A DNA stretch of 64,000 nucleotides from Pollutimonas harenae (GTDB lineage: Bacteria; Pseudomonadota; Gammaproteobacteria; Burkholderiales; Burkholderiaceae_B): contig NZ_SDQD01000002.1 in NCBI RefSeq assembly GCF_004153685.1, positions 620,001 through 684,000 on the forward strand, in the 5' to 3' direction. The notes beneath the pieces are model-generated. The model ran no database searches. It was not told the origin of the DNA and saw only the letters and a program-made list of their open reading frames with translations. The position numbers and the translations under genes are program-made. The first letter of the stretch is position 1. Each line of letters starts with the position of its first letter. Positions 44,392 through 53,610 of this stretch are shown in pieces.

Positions 44392-44408
44392 AATAGAAAT
44401 ATTCTATT
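44392..44408. promoter_or_regulatory. palindromic LysR-type operator candidate
   Basis: AATAGAA-ATA-TTCTATT is a perfect inverted repeat with 7-base arms. It lies in the 95-base AT-rich gap between the divergent AtuA and LysR genes and contains a T-N11-A form. This is the position expected for an autoregulating LysR protein. Confidence 0.65.
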
Positions 44409-44427
44409 CATTGATACTTATTTTCTT

Positions 44428-45387
44428 ATGAATCTTTCCTCCCGGCAGTTGCGTGCCTTTGTGGCCCTGGCACAGGAAAGGCACTTCACCAGAGCCGCAG
44501 AGCGTTGTCACCAGACCCAGCCTGCCTTCAGTGCCCTGATCCGGTCTCTTGAAGACATCGCTGGTGTACGCCTGTTTGATCGCACCACACGGCGGGTGGA
44601 ACTGACACCCGAAGGCCACTTGTTCAATGAGTCAGCCCAGCGTCTCTTGAACGATCTGGATGCCGTCATGGGCGATATCCAGGACCACGTCGCCAAACGC
44701 AAAGGCCGGGTAGCAGTGTCGGCCTTGCCTTCTTTGGCGGCAGGCTGGCTACCGGGTATTTATGCACAGTTTCACGCCCAGCATCCAGGGGTACAGCTGC
44801 AATTGCATGATGCTTTGCTGGAGCCTTGTCTGGATATGGTCAGGCGGGGTTCCGTCGACATGGCGGTGGCTGCCAAGGGCCGCGACATGAGTGGCCTGCT
44901 TGCAGAGCCTTTGTGCGAAGACTATTTTTATATGGTGTGCCGGGATGATCATCCACTGGCGCAGCGTAGCGCTGTACATTTGCGCGAGCTCAAAGGTAGC
45001 GCCATGATCCAGCTGGGCAAAGGCAGCAGCATACGCCAAAGCCTGGCTCGCAACGCCGTGTTTTGCGATCTCGACAGCTTTCTTGAGGTCGACCACCTGG
45101 CCACGGTCACCGGCCTGGTGAGCGCCGGCCTGGGAGTCAGTCTGGTGCCTGCCATGACACTGTTTCAGTTTCGACATGAACAGATCAAGGTCATTCCACT
45201 GGTGCCCCGCAGCCGAATCAAACGTTCTTTGTACCTGATACGTCGCAGCGAAAAAAGCCTGTCCAGTGCCGCACGTGCTTTTTACGATGTATTACTGGAC
45301 CAGCGTTCAGACCTGGCCCGGCGCAACGAACAAGCGATGGCGCCCGGTACAATCTCAGCCCCTACTATTTTCAGTATCTCTTCATGA
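44428..45387 (+). CDS. LysR-family transcriptional regulator
   Basis: 319 residues. The winged helix-turn-helix covers residues 1-60 (LSSRQLRAFVALAQERHFTRAAERCHQTQPAFSALIRSLED). An effector-binding domain of the periplasmic-protein fold follows. It faces the AtuA/Bug genes across a palindromic site and probably controls them in response to a pathway metabolite. The stop overlaps the start of the ABC transporter by ATGA, although the two are not evidently related in function. Confidence 0.93.
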   Translation: MNLSSRQLRAFVALAQERHFTRAAERCHQTQPAFSALIRSLEDIAGVRLFDRTTRRVELTPEGHLFNESAQRLLNDLDAVMGDIQDHVAKRKGRVAVSALPSLAAGWLPGIYAQFHAQHPGVQLQLHDALLEPCLDMVRRGSVDMAVAAKGRDMSGLLAEPLCEDYFYMVCRDDHPLAQRSAVHLRELKGSAMIQLGKGSSIRQSLARNAVFCDLDSFLEVDHLATVTGLVSAGLGVSLVPAMTLFQFRHEQIKVIPLVPRSRIKRSLYLIRRSEKSLSSAARAFYDVLLDQRSDLARRNEQAMAPGTISAPTIFSISS

Positions 45388-47174
45388 AACTTACTCATCG
45401 GGGTCCGGCTCCTCGCCGTCGCAACGATTTCCAGACGCTCAAGTCTTTGCTGCCCTACGTGTGGCAATTCAAATGGAGGGTGATCGCCGCCATAGCCTGC
45501 CTGGTTGCCGCCAAGGTGGCCAGCGTGACATTGCCGCTGTATCTGAAAGACATTGTCGACCAGTTGAGCGTGCCTGCTACGTTGCTGGTGTTGCCCGTCG
45601 CAGCCTTGCTGGGCTACGGCTTTGCGCGTCTGGCTAGCAGCGTATTCGGCGAATTGCGTGATGCCTTGTTTGCTCGGGTCACCCAAGGGTCGATAAGACG
45701 AATTGCAGCTCAACTGTTCAAGCATTTGTTTGCCTTGTCTCTGCGTTTTCACATGCAACGTCAGACGGGCGGGCTGAGCCGGGATATCGAGCGGGGTACC
45801 AAAGGTATCGGCTTCCTGCTTAATTTCATGGTGTTCAATATCTTGCCCACGCTGCTCGAAATAACCATGGTGGCGGGTATTTTGCTGTGGCGCTACGACT
45901 GGCCATTTGCGGTGGTTACGTTAGGGACGATAGCAGCCTATATTATGTTCACGCTGGTGGTGACTGAAAAGCGTATGGTGTACCGGCGCAGCATGAATGA
46001 CCTGGACAGCAAGGCCAACAGCAAAGCCATTGATGCGTTGATCAACTACGAAACCGTCAAGTATTTTGGCAATGAGGGCTATGAGCTCGACCGTTATGAC
46101 CGCAACCTGGGCAAATGGGTGGATTCAGCGGTCAAGAACCAGGTTTCCCTGAACTTTCTGAATATTGGACAGGGCGCCATCATCACGCTGGGAGTGACGC
46201 TGCTGTTGTGGCTATCGGCCGAAGGAGTGGTCAGTGGCGCCATGACTGTGGGCGATGTGGTGCTGGTGTCAGCCTACCTGACTCAGCTTTATGCGCCGCT
46301 TAATTTTCTGGGTTTTGTCTATCGGGAAATCAAACATGCTTTGGCGGATATGGAGCGTATGTTCGACCTGATGGAACAAGGCCAGGAGGTGGCTGACCAG
46401 CCCGATGCACGCAATCTCAAGACCAATCAGGCTTCCATAGAGTTTGAACATGTGGACTTTGGCTATGAGGATAAGCGCCAGATTCTGTTCGATGTAAGCC
46501 TCACTATACCTGCAGGCAAAACGTTGGCGGTAGTGGGTGCATCCGGCGCAGGCAAATCAACCTTGTCACGTTTGCTGTTCCGGTTTTATGACGTCACGGC
46601 AGGTGCCATCAAAATCAATGGCACAGACGTTCGCAACCTGACCCAGACCAGCCTGCGCCAGCACATAGGTATTGTTCCGCAAGACACTGTCCTGTTCAAC
46701 GACAGCATTTTGTATAACATTGCCTATGGCAACCCTTTGGCCACGCAGGATGAAATCATCCAGGCGGCGCGGGCTGCCAGCATTCATGACTTTATTATGG
46801 GATTGCCTGATGGCTACCAGACGCAGGTGGGAGAGCGCGGCCTGAAGTTGTCGGGCGGCGAGAAGCAGCGTGTCGCCATTGCGCGCACCTTGCTGAAGAA
46901 TCCGCCCATTCTGATTTTTGATGAAGCCACCAGTGCGCTGGACACACGTACCGAGCGATCCATACAAGATGAGCTGAATCAAATTGCCAAAGACCGGACG
47001 ACGCTGATTATTGCGCACAGGTTGTCGACTATCGTCGAAGCCGATGAAATTCTCGTACTGGATCACGGAAAAGTACTGGAAAGGGGAGCGCACCGCGAGT
47101 TGCTGGAGCAGCGCGGACGCTATGCACAAATGTGGGCGCTGCAGCAGGCTGGACACAACGGCGAGCCGGATTGA
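45384..47174 (+). CDS. ABC exporter of the Atm1/HMT1 type (fused permease-ATPase)
   Basis: 596 residues. Six membrane helices (about 25-320) are followed by the ATPase: Walker A GASGAGKST at 385-393, signature LSGGEKQR near 490 and Walker B ILIFDEATSALD. The loop motifs SKAIDALINYETVKYFGNE and YLTQLYAPLNFLGFVYREIK are typical of the Atm1/ABCB7 group, which exports glutathione-linked or sulfur compounds and metals. The gene lies just before the Suf regulator and operon, which fits a role linked to iron-sulfur metabolism. It may share a transcript with the LysR gene. Confidence 0.9.
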   Translation: MKLTHRGPAPRRRNDFQTLKSLLPYVWQFKWRVIAAIACLVAAKVASVTLPLYLKDIVDQLSVPATLLVLPVAALLGYGFARLASSVFGELRDALFARVTQGSIRRIAAQLFKHLFALSLRFHMQRQTGGLSRDIERGTKGIGFLLNFMVFNILPTLLEITMVAGILLWRYDWPFAVVTLGTIAAYIMFTLVVTEKRMVYRRSMNDLDSKANSKAIDALINYETVKYFGNEGYELDRYDRNLGKWVDSAVKNQVSLNFLNIGQGAIITLGVTLLLWLSAEGVVSGAMTVGDVVLVSAYLTQLYAPLNFLGFVYREIKHALADMERMFDLMEQGQEVADQPDARNLKTNQASIEFEHVDFGYEDKRQILFDVSLTIPAGKTLAVVGASGAGKSTLSRLLFRFYDVTAGAIKINGTDVRNLTQTSLRQHIGIVPQDTVLFNDSILYNIAYGNPLATQDEIIQAARAASIHDFIMGLPDGYQTQVGERGLKLSGGEKQRVAIARTLLKNPPILIFDEATSALDTRTERSIQDELNQIAKDRTTLIIAHRLSTIVEADEILVLDHGKVLERGAHRELLEQRGRYAQMWALQQAGHNGEPD

Positions 47175-47223
47175 ACGGCTGTTGCAGGTGGGCTGCACGG
47201 GTGATTTATTGGCTTGTTTTGAT

Positions 47224-47252
47224 TTGCCTATACAGTACCAAAGTAGTACTAT
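47224..47252 (+). promoter_or_regulatory. promoter of the suf operon
   Basis: TTGCCT (47224-47229), a 17-base spacer and TACTAT (47247-47252). The region AAAGTAGTACTAT has dyad symmetry (AGTACT) and may be bound by the Rrf2 regulator. Transcription would begin after an ATG at 47253, so translation must start further down. Confidence 0.65.
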
Positions 47253-47282
47253 ATGGCTACAGTAGCAAGTCGGAGGCAGCAG

Positions 47283-47777
47283 GTGCTGCGCATCAGTAAA
47301 ATCATCGATTACGGCACATTGGTGCTGACCCATATGGCAGCTAGCCCGGAACGCATGTTCAGTGCGTCAGACTTGGCCAGCACGCTGGGTTTGGGTCAAC
47401 CCACCGTCAGCAAAATACTCAAACTGCTGGGCCAGCATGAGCTGGTCAACAGCAGCAGGGGTGCGCGTGGCGGCTATATGCTTAGCCGGCCAGCCAGCCA
47501 GATCAGTGTGGCCGACATTATAGACGCCCTTGAGGAGCAGCCATTTGGGTTGACCGAATGCACCTCTTTGCCTGGCGCCTGCAGTGTAGAGGCCGGCTGC
47601 CACATACGCAGCAACTGGCAGCGTATCAACGCTATTGTAAGGCATACGCTCGAAGAGGTCAGCGTGGCCGACATGATTCGTACCACACCCATTGAATTTC
47701 CCATGAATATGCATCCGGTTTCCAAATCAAGTGTCCGGACTCAAACACGTCCCACGACATGGAGTCAAACCAAATGA
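47283..47777 (+). CDS. Rrf2-family SUF regulator
   Basis: 164 residues from GTG 47283, which has GGAGG six bases upstream and gives the family start (M)[17 protein letters not shown]. An ATG at 47253 has no ribosome site and abuts the -10 element. The winged helix ([23 protein letters not shown]) is followed by three cysteines (Cys in [18 protein letters not shown], about residues 98-112) suited to an [Fe-S] cluster. It resembles the proteobacterial SUF-assembly regulator near IscR. It likely senses cluster supply and represses or activates suf. Its stop overlaps sufB in ATGA. Confidence 0.9.
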   Translation: MLRISKIIDYGTLVLTHMAASPERMFSASDLASTLGLGQPTVSKILKLLGQHELVNSSRGARGGYMLSRPASQISVADIIDALEEQPFGLTECTSLPGACSVEAGCHIRSNWQRINAIVRHTLEEVSVADMIRTTPIEFPMNMHPVSKSSVRTQTRPTTWSQTK

Positions 47778-49246
47778 ATTCCTTAACCGAACCTACAGTG
47801 AAATCCGCTGCCGATCCAATCGAGTCTTTTCTCGATCGGGAGTATTCGGCAGGCTTTGTCACTGAAATTGAATCGGTCACTATTCCAAAAGGTCTAAACG
47901 AAGACACAATCCGCCTGCTTTCATCAAAGAAAGGCGAGCCCGAATTCATGCTCGAATGGCGGCTGGCTGCTTATCGACATTGGTTGACCATGGATTTACC
48001 TGAGTGGGCCAAGGTCAGTTTCCCTGCCATTGATTTCCAGGACATCAGCTACTACTCTGCGCCCAAGAGCAAGAAAGACGCTCCCAAAAGCCTGGATGAG
48101 GTTGATCCCGAATTGTTGCGCACCTACGAAAAACTGGGTGTGCCTTTGCACGAGCGTGCGCGCCTCGCCGGCGTGGCAGTCGATGCGGTGTTTGATTCCG
48201 TGTCGGTGGCTACCACCTTTCGCAAGCAGCTGGCAGAAGTAGGTGTTATCTTCTGTTCGTTCTCGGAGGCGGTCAAAGAGTATCCGGATTTGGTACGCAA
48301 GTATCTGGGCAGCGTGGTGCCCCCGGGCGATAACTTTTACGCTGCACTGAACTCGGCTGTGTTCTCGGACGGTTCATTTGTGTTCATTCCCAAGGGCGTG
48401 CGTTGCCCCATGGAGCTGTCCACGTATTTTCGCATCAATGCCCAGGACACCGGGCAATTCGAACGGACCTTGATCATTGCCGAAGAAGGTGCCTCGGTGA
48501 GCTACCTCGAAGGGTGTACGGCGCCCATGCGCGACGAAAACCAACTGCACGCCGCTGTGGTTGAGTTGGTCGCGCTCGACGATGCCAAGATCAAGTACTC
48601 CACGGTACAGAACTGGTATCCGGGCGATAAAGACGGCAAGGGCGGTATTTATAACTTTGTCACCAAGCGGGGCGACTGCCGGGGTGCACGTTCGCGCATT
48701 TCCTGGACCCAGGTTGAAACCGGTTCGGCCATTACCTGGAAATATCCCAGCGTGATTCTGCGGGGCGATGACTCCACCGGCGAGTTTTACTCTGTGGCGC
48801 TCAGCAACCACCGTCAGCAAGCCGATACCGGCACCAAGATGATACATATTGGTCGCAATACGCGCAGCACGATTATTTCCAAGGGTATTTCGGCTGGCCA
48901 TGGCAGCAATGCTTACCGGGGGCTGGTACGTATTACGCCCAAGGCCGAGAATGCACGCAACTACACGCAGTGCGACTCTTTGCTGATAGGCAGCAAGTGC
49001 GCGGCGCATACCTTCCCGACCATGGAAGTACAGAATCCGTCGGCCAGCGTCGAACACGAAGCCACGGCGTCGCGTATCGGCGAAGACCAATTGTTTTATG
49101 CGATGCAGCGCGGCTTGTCCGCGGAAGACGCCGTTTCGATGATTGTGAACGGGTTCTGCAAGGAAGTTTTCAAGGAATTGCCCATGGAGTTTGCAGTCGA
49201 GGCACAGAATCTGCTCGGTGTAAGCCTGGAAGGCAGCGTAGGTTAA
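47774..49246 (+). CDS. sufB: Fe-S cluster assembly protein SufB
   Basis: 490 residues from ATG 47774, preferred because it overlaps the regulator stop (ATGA) and has GGAG 9 bases ahead; ATG 47759 would add 5 residues. Cys in [18 protein letters not shown] and in [21 protein letters not shown] (read in parts) are the scaffold cysteines. SufB with SufC and SufD forms the scaffold on which [4Fe-4S] clusters are built from sulfur delivered by SufS. Length matches the family. Confidence 0.96.
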   Translation: MNSLTEPTVKSAADPIESFLDREYSAGFVTEIESVTIPKGLNEDTIRLLSSKKGEPEFMLEWRLAAYRHWLTMDLPEWAKVSFPAIDFQDISYYSAPKSKKDAPKSLDEVDPELLRTYEKLGVPLHERARLAGVAVDAVFDSVSVATTFRKQLAEVGVIFCSFSEAVKEYPDLVRKYLGSVVPPGDNFYAALNSAVFSDGSFVFIPKGVRCPMELSTYFRINAQDTGQFERTLIIAEEGASVSYLEGCTAPMRDENQLHAAVVELVALDDAKIKYSTVQNWYPGDKDGKGGIYNFVTKRGDCRGARSRISWTQVETGSAITWKYPSVILRGDDSTGEFYSVALSNHRQQADTGTKMIHIGRNTRSTIISKGISAGHGSNAYRGLVRITPKAENARNYTQCDSLLIGSKCAAHTFPTMEVQNPSASVEHEATASRIGEDQLFYAMQRGLSAEDAVSMIVNGFCKEVFKELPMEFAVEAQNLLGVSLEGSVG

Positions 49247-49260
49247 TGGAGAAGTCAGTA

Positions 49261-50031
49261 ATGCTCAGCATCAAGAATCTGCACGCCTCGGTTGAAGAAA
49301 AATCGATACTGCGTGGTTTGAATTTGGAAGTCAACGCCGGCGAAGTACACGCCATCATGGGGCCTAATGGCTCGGGTAAAAGTACCTTGTCGCAGGTATT
49401 GGCCGGCCGCGAAGACTATAAAATCGAAAGCGGAGAGGTCGACTGGATGGGGCAAGACCTGTTGTCCATGTCCATCGAAGAACGCGCACGCTCGGGCCTG
49501 TTCCTGGCGTTTCAATACCCCATCGAAATTCCGGGTGTGTCCAATGCGTATTTCCTGAAGGCAGCCGTTAATGCAACACGGCGGCATCAGGGCCTGCCAG
49601 AGCTGGACGCCATGGACTTCCTGAAAAAGGTCAAGGCTGAAATGAAAGCCGTGGGCATGCGCGAGGAATTTCTTTATCGTTCCGTCAATGAAGGCTTTTC
49701 AGGCGGCGAGAAAAAACGCAACGAAGTACTGCAAATGACGCTGCTTGAGCCCAAGCTGGCCATTCTGGACGAAACCGACTCCGGGCTGGATATTGATGCG
49801 CTCAAGGTGGTGGCTGATGGCGTCAACCGGCTGCGTTCACCAGAACGCGCCCTGATCGTCATTACGCACTACCAGCGCTTGCTCGACTACATTGTGCCCG
49901 ACTTCGTACACGTACTGGCCGGTGGCCGCATTGTCCGTTCCGGTGGCCGCGAACTCGCGCTCGAACTGGAAGAGCGTGGTTACGGCTGGGTTACCGAAGA
50001 GGCCGCTGCAGGCAAAGGGGCTGCGGCATGA
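49261..50031 (+). CDS. sufC: Fe-S cluster assembly ATPase SufC
   Basis: 256 residues from ATG 49261, with GGAG 9 bases upstream and the canonical N-terminus MLSIKNLHASVEEKSILRGL. An ATG at 49246 overlapping the sufB stop would add five residues. Walker A GPNGSGKST, signature EGFSGGEKKRNE and Walker B LAILDETDSGLD are present. The Q-loop and the SufC-type ETDSGLDIDAL form agree. It is an ATPase that reshapes SufBD during cluster formation. Stop overlaps sufD by ATGA. Confidence 0.96.
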   Translation: MLSIKNLHASVEEKSILRGLNLEVNAGEVHAIMGPNGSGKSTLSQVLAGREDYKIESGEVDWMGQDLLSMSIEERARSGLFLAFQYPIEIPGVSNAYFLKAAVNATRRHQGLPELDAMDFLKKVKAEMKAVGMREEFLYRSVNEGFSGGEKKRNEVLQMTLLEPKLAILDETDSGLDIDALKVVADGVNRLRSPERALIVITHYQRLLDYIVPDFVHVLAGGRIVRSGGRELALELEERGYGWVTEEAAAGKGAAA

Positions 50032-51335
50032 GTACTGTACAAACCTGGGTGGCCGATTTTACGGCCCGTGGGCAGGGTTTGACAGGCGCCAACATTCCCT
50101 GGCTGGCTGCCATGCGCAAGCGCGCCATCGACCGGTTTGCCAGCGAAGGCTGGCCTACGACCAAACAAGAGAACTGGCGTCATACATCGCTGGCCTCACT
50201 TGAGCAGCAGTCCTTTCTGCCGGCCGGACAGGCTTCGGTCGCCGATAAAGTCATGCAGGTTCGCGCGAGCGAACCCGGGCACTGGCTGGTGTTTACAGAC
50301 GGCCGGTTTGATCCAGCGCTGTCTGATATCGGCGACTTGCCCAGTGGCGCACAAGTGCAGGCGTTGTCTGTGGCATTGGAGCACTCGCCCGATGCCTTGC
50401 AGGATTTACTGGGCGATGAAACCCAGGGTGCCAGTACGGCGGCGCTGAATCTTGCCTTGGCCAGCGACGGTGCTGTCATACGCCTTGCCCGTGGTGTCGA
50501 GTTGGAAAAACCGGTGCACCTGGTGTTCATTGCCGCCAGCGAGCAGGCGGCCAGCTTTCCGCGCAACCTCATTCAGGCCGAAGCAGGCTCGCGCGGTGTC
50601 GTTGTTGAGCACTACCTGGGGCAGGGCAGTGGCGCCAGTCTGACCAATACCGTCACGCGAGCCCAATTGGCTGCCGACGCCCATGTCACGCACTTGAAAC
50701 TGCAGCACGAAGACGAGCAGGCCGTTCATCTGGGTGCTATCGATGTGGTGCAAGGCAAAGGCTCGGTATACAACTCGCACTCCATGTCGTTTGGTGCACG
50801 ACTGGCGCGCCACGATATTGCTACCGACTTCACAGGTGATCATTGCGAAACGCTGTTTAACGGCTTGTATTACGTGAATGGCCGGCGCCATGTTGATCAC
50901 CATACCCTGATCGGCCACTCCATGCCGCATTGCATCAGTCGCGAATACTACCGGGGCGTCCTGGCCGATACGGCAAGAGGTGTATTCAGTGGTCGTATTT
51001 TGGTGGCGCCCGGAGCCGACAAGACCGATGCGGTACAACGCTCCGACAGCCTGCTTTTGTCGCGCATGGCCAAGGCCGATGCCCGGCCCGAGCTTGAAAT
51101 CTATGCCGACGACGTCAAATGTGCCCATGGCGCCACCGTGGGCCAGATCGACGAGGACAGCCTGTTTTACTTACGTACCCGTGGGCTCGATGAGTCCAGT
51201 GCGCGCAGTGTGCTGACCTACGCCTTTGCGGCGGAAGCAGTCGCACGTATCGAGCCCGAGGTGTTGCGCCGGCGTATTATCGGCGCCATACGCAGTCTGG
51301 CACCCAATGGCCTCGACCTTGGGGAGTTTGCATGA
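50028..51335 (+). CDS. sufD: Fe-S cluster assembly protein SufD
   Basis: 435 residues. It has an N-terminal region with WPTTKQENWRHTSLASL and a beta-helix core ending in the conserved SAKGHGATVGQ-like segment, here VKCAHGATVGQIDEDSLFYLRTRGL. The His in CAHGATVG is the family's iron-binding site. SufD pairs with SufB and SufC. It overlaps both neighbours by 4 bases, so expression is coupled. Confidence 0.95.
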   Translation: MSTVQTWVADFTARGQGLTGANIPWLAAMRKRAIDRFASEGWPTTKQENWRHTSLASLEQQSFLPAGQASVADKVMQVRASEPGHWLVFTDGRFDPALSDIGDLPSGAQVQALSVALEHSPDALQDLLGDETQGASTAALNLALASDGAVIRLARGVELEKPVHLVFIAASEQAASFPRNLIQAEAGSRGVVVEHYLGQGSGASLTNTVTRAQLAADAHVTHLKLQHEDEQAVHLGAIDVVQGKGSVYNSHSMSFGARLARHDIATDFTGDHCETLFNGLYYVNGRRHVDHHTLIGHSMPHCISREYYRGVLADTARGVFSGRILVAPGADKTDAVQRSDSLLLSRMAKADARPELEIYADDVKCAHGATVGQIDEDSLFYLRTRGLDESSARSVLTYAFAAEAVARIEPEVLRRRIIGAIRSLAPNGLDLGEFA

Positions 51336-52585
51336 ACTCGCCCACGCTTGCCGCGTCCCGACCATCCCAACTGAATCGCAAGGATGACTTCCCCATATTG
51401 TCGCGCCCAGTAAAAGGGCGTCGGCTGGTATATCTGGACAACGGCGCTACCACACAAAAGCCGCTATCGGTCATCCAGGCGGAAAGTCAGTATTACGAAC
51501 AGTCCAATGCCAACATCCATCGTGGCGTCCATTGGCTTTCGCAGCACTCCACCGATTTGTACGAGCAGGGCAGAGAAAGCGTGCGTCGCTTGCTCAATGC
51601 AGCTCGCGCTGAGGAAATTGTCTTCACCCGTGGCACCACCGAAGCCATCAACCTGGTGGCTTACAGCTGGGGCTGGGCGAATCTCAAAGAGGGTGACGAA
51701 ATCCTCGTTACCGGTATGGAGCATCACTCCAATATCGTGCCCTGGCAATTGCTGTGTGAACGTACGGGTGCACACCTGCGTGTCGTGCCGGTGACCGACA
51801 GCGGCGAACTCGACCTGGACGAATATCGGGCTTTGCTCAATACCCGCACTCGTCTGGTCGGTATTGTTCATGTGTCCAATGCCCTGGGAACTGTCAATCC
51901 GGTTACGGAGATGACCCGCCTGGCGCATGATGCCGGCGCATTGGTGCTGATCGACGGCGCCCAGGCAGTTGCCCACCAGGTGGTGGACGTGCAGGCCATA
52001 GGCTGCGACTTCTACGTTTTCTCGGGCCATAAACTATACGGACCGACAGGTATGGGTGCACTGTACGCCCGTTACGACGTGCTGAACGATATGCCGCCGT
52101 GGCAAGGTGGTGGCGATATGATCCATACCGTCAGCTTCGAGCGCAGTACCTACGCCGATGTGCCGCAACGGTTCGAGGCGGGTACGCCCAATATTGCAGG
52201 TGTGGTGGCCATGGACGCTGCCATCCGCTACGTTGAAGATGTCGGGCTCGATGTCATTGCCGCCTACGAACACGACCTGCTGCAAAGGGCAACTGAACAG
52301 TTGCTGGCCTTGCCGGGCATACGTTTGATAGGTACCGCCAATGACAAGGCTGGCATATTGTCTTTTGTGGTCGATGGCATACATCCTCACGATCTGGGTA
52401 CCATTCTTGACACCGAAGGGGTGGCCATTCGCGCGGGCCATCACTGCGCCATGCCCCTAATGACTCGCTTCGGCATACCAGGTACGGCGCGCGCATCGTT
52501 GGCACTGTATAACACCGAAGATGATGTCGTCGCGTTGGCCGCTGCCTTGCGCAAGGCTCAGAAATTGTTTGGAACAGGGCAGTAA
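51332..52585 (+). CDS. sufS: cysteine desulfurase SufS
   Basis: 417 residues. PLP-binding Lys234 is in FSGHKLYGPTG and the sulfur-accepting Cys372 in RAGHHCAMPLMTRFG. The N-terminal YLDNGATTQKP and NIHRGVHWLSQ motifs are typical of group II desulfurases. It removes sulfur from cysteine and passes it to SufU or SufBCD. It starts overlapping the sufD stop. sufU follows after 2 bases. Confidence 0.96.
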   Translation: MNSPTLAASRPSQLNRKDDFPILSRPVKGRRLVYLDNGATTQKPLSVIQAESQYYEQSNANIHRGVHWLSQHSTDLYEQGRESVRRLLNAARAEEIVFTRGTTEAINLVAYSWGWANLKEGDEILVTGMEHHSNIVPWQLLCERTGAHLRVVPVTDSGELDLDEYRALLNTRTRLVGIVHVSNALGTVNPVTEMTRLAHDAGALVLIDGAQAVAHQVVDVQAIGCDFYVFSGHKLYGPTGMGALYARYDVLNDMPPWQGGGDMIHTVSFERSTYADVPQRFEAGTPNIAGVVAMDAAIRYVEDVGLDVIAAYEHDLLQRATEQLLALPGIRLIGTANDKAGILSFVVDGIHPHDLGTILDTEGVAIRAGHHCAMPLMTRFGIPGTARASLALYNTEDDVVALAAALRKAQKLFGTGQ

Positions 52586-52587
52586 GA

Positions 52588-53043
52588 ATGAGTGATCAGT
52601 ACAGCGATCTACGCGAGCTTTATCAGGAAGTCATCTTTGACCACAACCGTCATCCGCGCAACTTTCATGCCATGGATGATGCGAGCCATCGCGCCGATGG
52701 GCACAATCCGCTGTGTGGTGATCAATTGACGGTCTATGCCCGCGTCAAAAATGATCTCGTCGAAGAAGTCAGCTTTGTCGGTCATGGCTGTGCCATTTCG
52801 ACGGCGTCGGCTTCGCTGATGACTGAGGCAGTCAAAGGTAAGTCGATATCCGACGTCGAGGCCTTGTTCGAGGACATGCATGCGATGCTCACCGAAAAAC
52901 ACCCGGAAGCACGTGATTTTGGCAAACTCGAGGTCCTGTCAGGCGTACGGGAATTCCCGGCGCGGGTCAAGTGCGCCACACTAGCTTGGCATACGCTGCA
53001 TAACGCGATTACCCAGGCGCGCGATACTGCGCGCACCGAATAG
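52588..53043 (+). CDS. sufU: SufU-type sulfur-transfer/scaffold protein
   Basis: 151 residues with three conserved cysteines (Cys43 in NPLCGDQ, Cys68 in GHGCAIS, Cys129 in RVKCATL) and Asp45, which in SufU bind zinc and receive sulfur from SufS. The IscU-like fold starts LRELYQEVIFDHNRHPRN. The insertion near 90-115 matches the SufU rather than IscU family. It works with SufS, replacing the SufE found in enterobacteria. The gene follows sufS directly. Confidence 0.95.
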   Translation: MSDQYSDLRELYQEVIFDHNRHPRNFHAMDDASHRADGHNPLCGDQLTVYARVKNDLVEEVSFVGHGCAISTASASLMTEAVKGKSISDVEALFEDMHAMLTEKHPEARDFGKLEVLSGVREFPARVKCATLAWHTLHNAITQARDTARTE

Positions 53044-53055
53044 AAAGAGGTCTTT

Positions 53056-53610
53056 ATGAGCTATACGCGTCAAGACGTTATTGTCAGCCGTGATTGTCCG
53101 GCCGTTACTGTTCCGTACGGCTCCCCGGTCACAATAGAAAAAGGTTGCGAGGCCACGATTACGCAGCAGTTGGGCGGAAGCTATACGGTCATGGTCGAAG
53201 GCAATCTCTACCGGGTCGAAGGGGTCGATGGTGATGCTTTGGGTTTGGAGCCCACAGAAGATGTCCGGCATGTGCATGACGGCCCGGTAACGGCACAGTC
53301 AGTCGAAGACGCGGCCTGGAGCCTGTTGGCCACATGCTACGACCCTGAAATTCCTGTCGATATCGTTAATTTGGGGCTAGTGTACAGCTGCAAGGTACTG
53401 CCTGTTGCCGACGAGCTTTATCGTATCGAAGTGCAAATGACCCTGACGGCGCCAGGTTGTGGCATGGGAACCTTCATAGCCGACGAGGCCCGCGGCAAAT
53501 TATTGTCTATACATGGTGTAGATGAAGTCAAGGTCGACCTGGTTTGGGATCCGCCGTGGAGTCGCGAAATGATCAGCGAACCTGCTCGTCTGCAGATGGG
53601 TCTGTTGTAG
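53056..53610 (+). CDS. sufT: SufT-type Fe-S assembly factor (MIP18/DUF59)
   Basis: 184 residues. An N-terminal extension (about 1-75) precedes the MIP18/DUF59 domain with LATCYDPEIPVDIVNLGLVYSC and the motif LTAPGCGMGTFIADE (Cys near 135). It assists late cluster maturation when clusters are in demand. It is the last gene of suf, 12 bases after sufU. Its last 38 bases overlap the convergent LuxR-type gene, which includes a duplicated 18-base stretch next to the stop. Confidence 0.92.
   Translation: MSYTRQDVIVSRDCPAVTVPYGSPVTIEKGCEATITQQLGGSYTVMVEGNLYRVEGVDGDALGLEPTEDVRHVHDGPVTAQSVEDAAWSLLATCYDPEIPVDIVNLGLVYSCKVLPVADELYRIEVQMTLTAPGCGMGTFIADEARGKLLSIHGVDEVKVDLVWDPPWSREMISEPARLQMGLL

Noticed and set aside
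48970-49260. An upstream extension of sufC
   Set aside because: The frame is open by chance through sufB; the canonical SufC N-terminus and ribosome site start at 49261.
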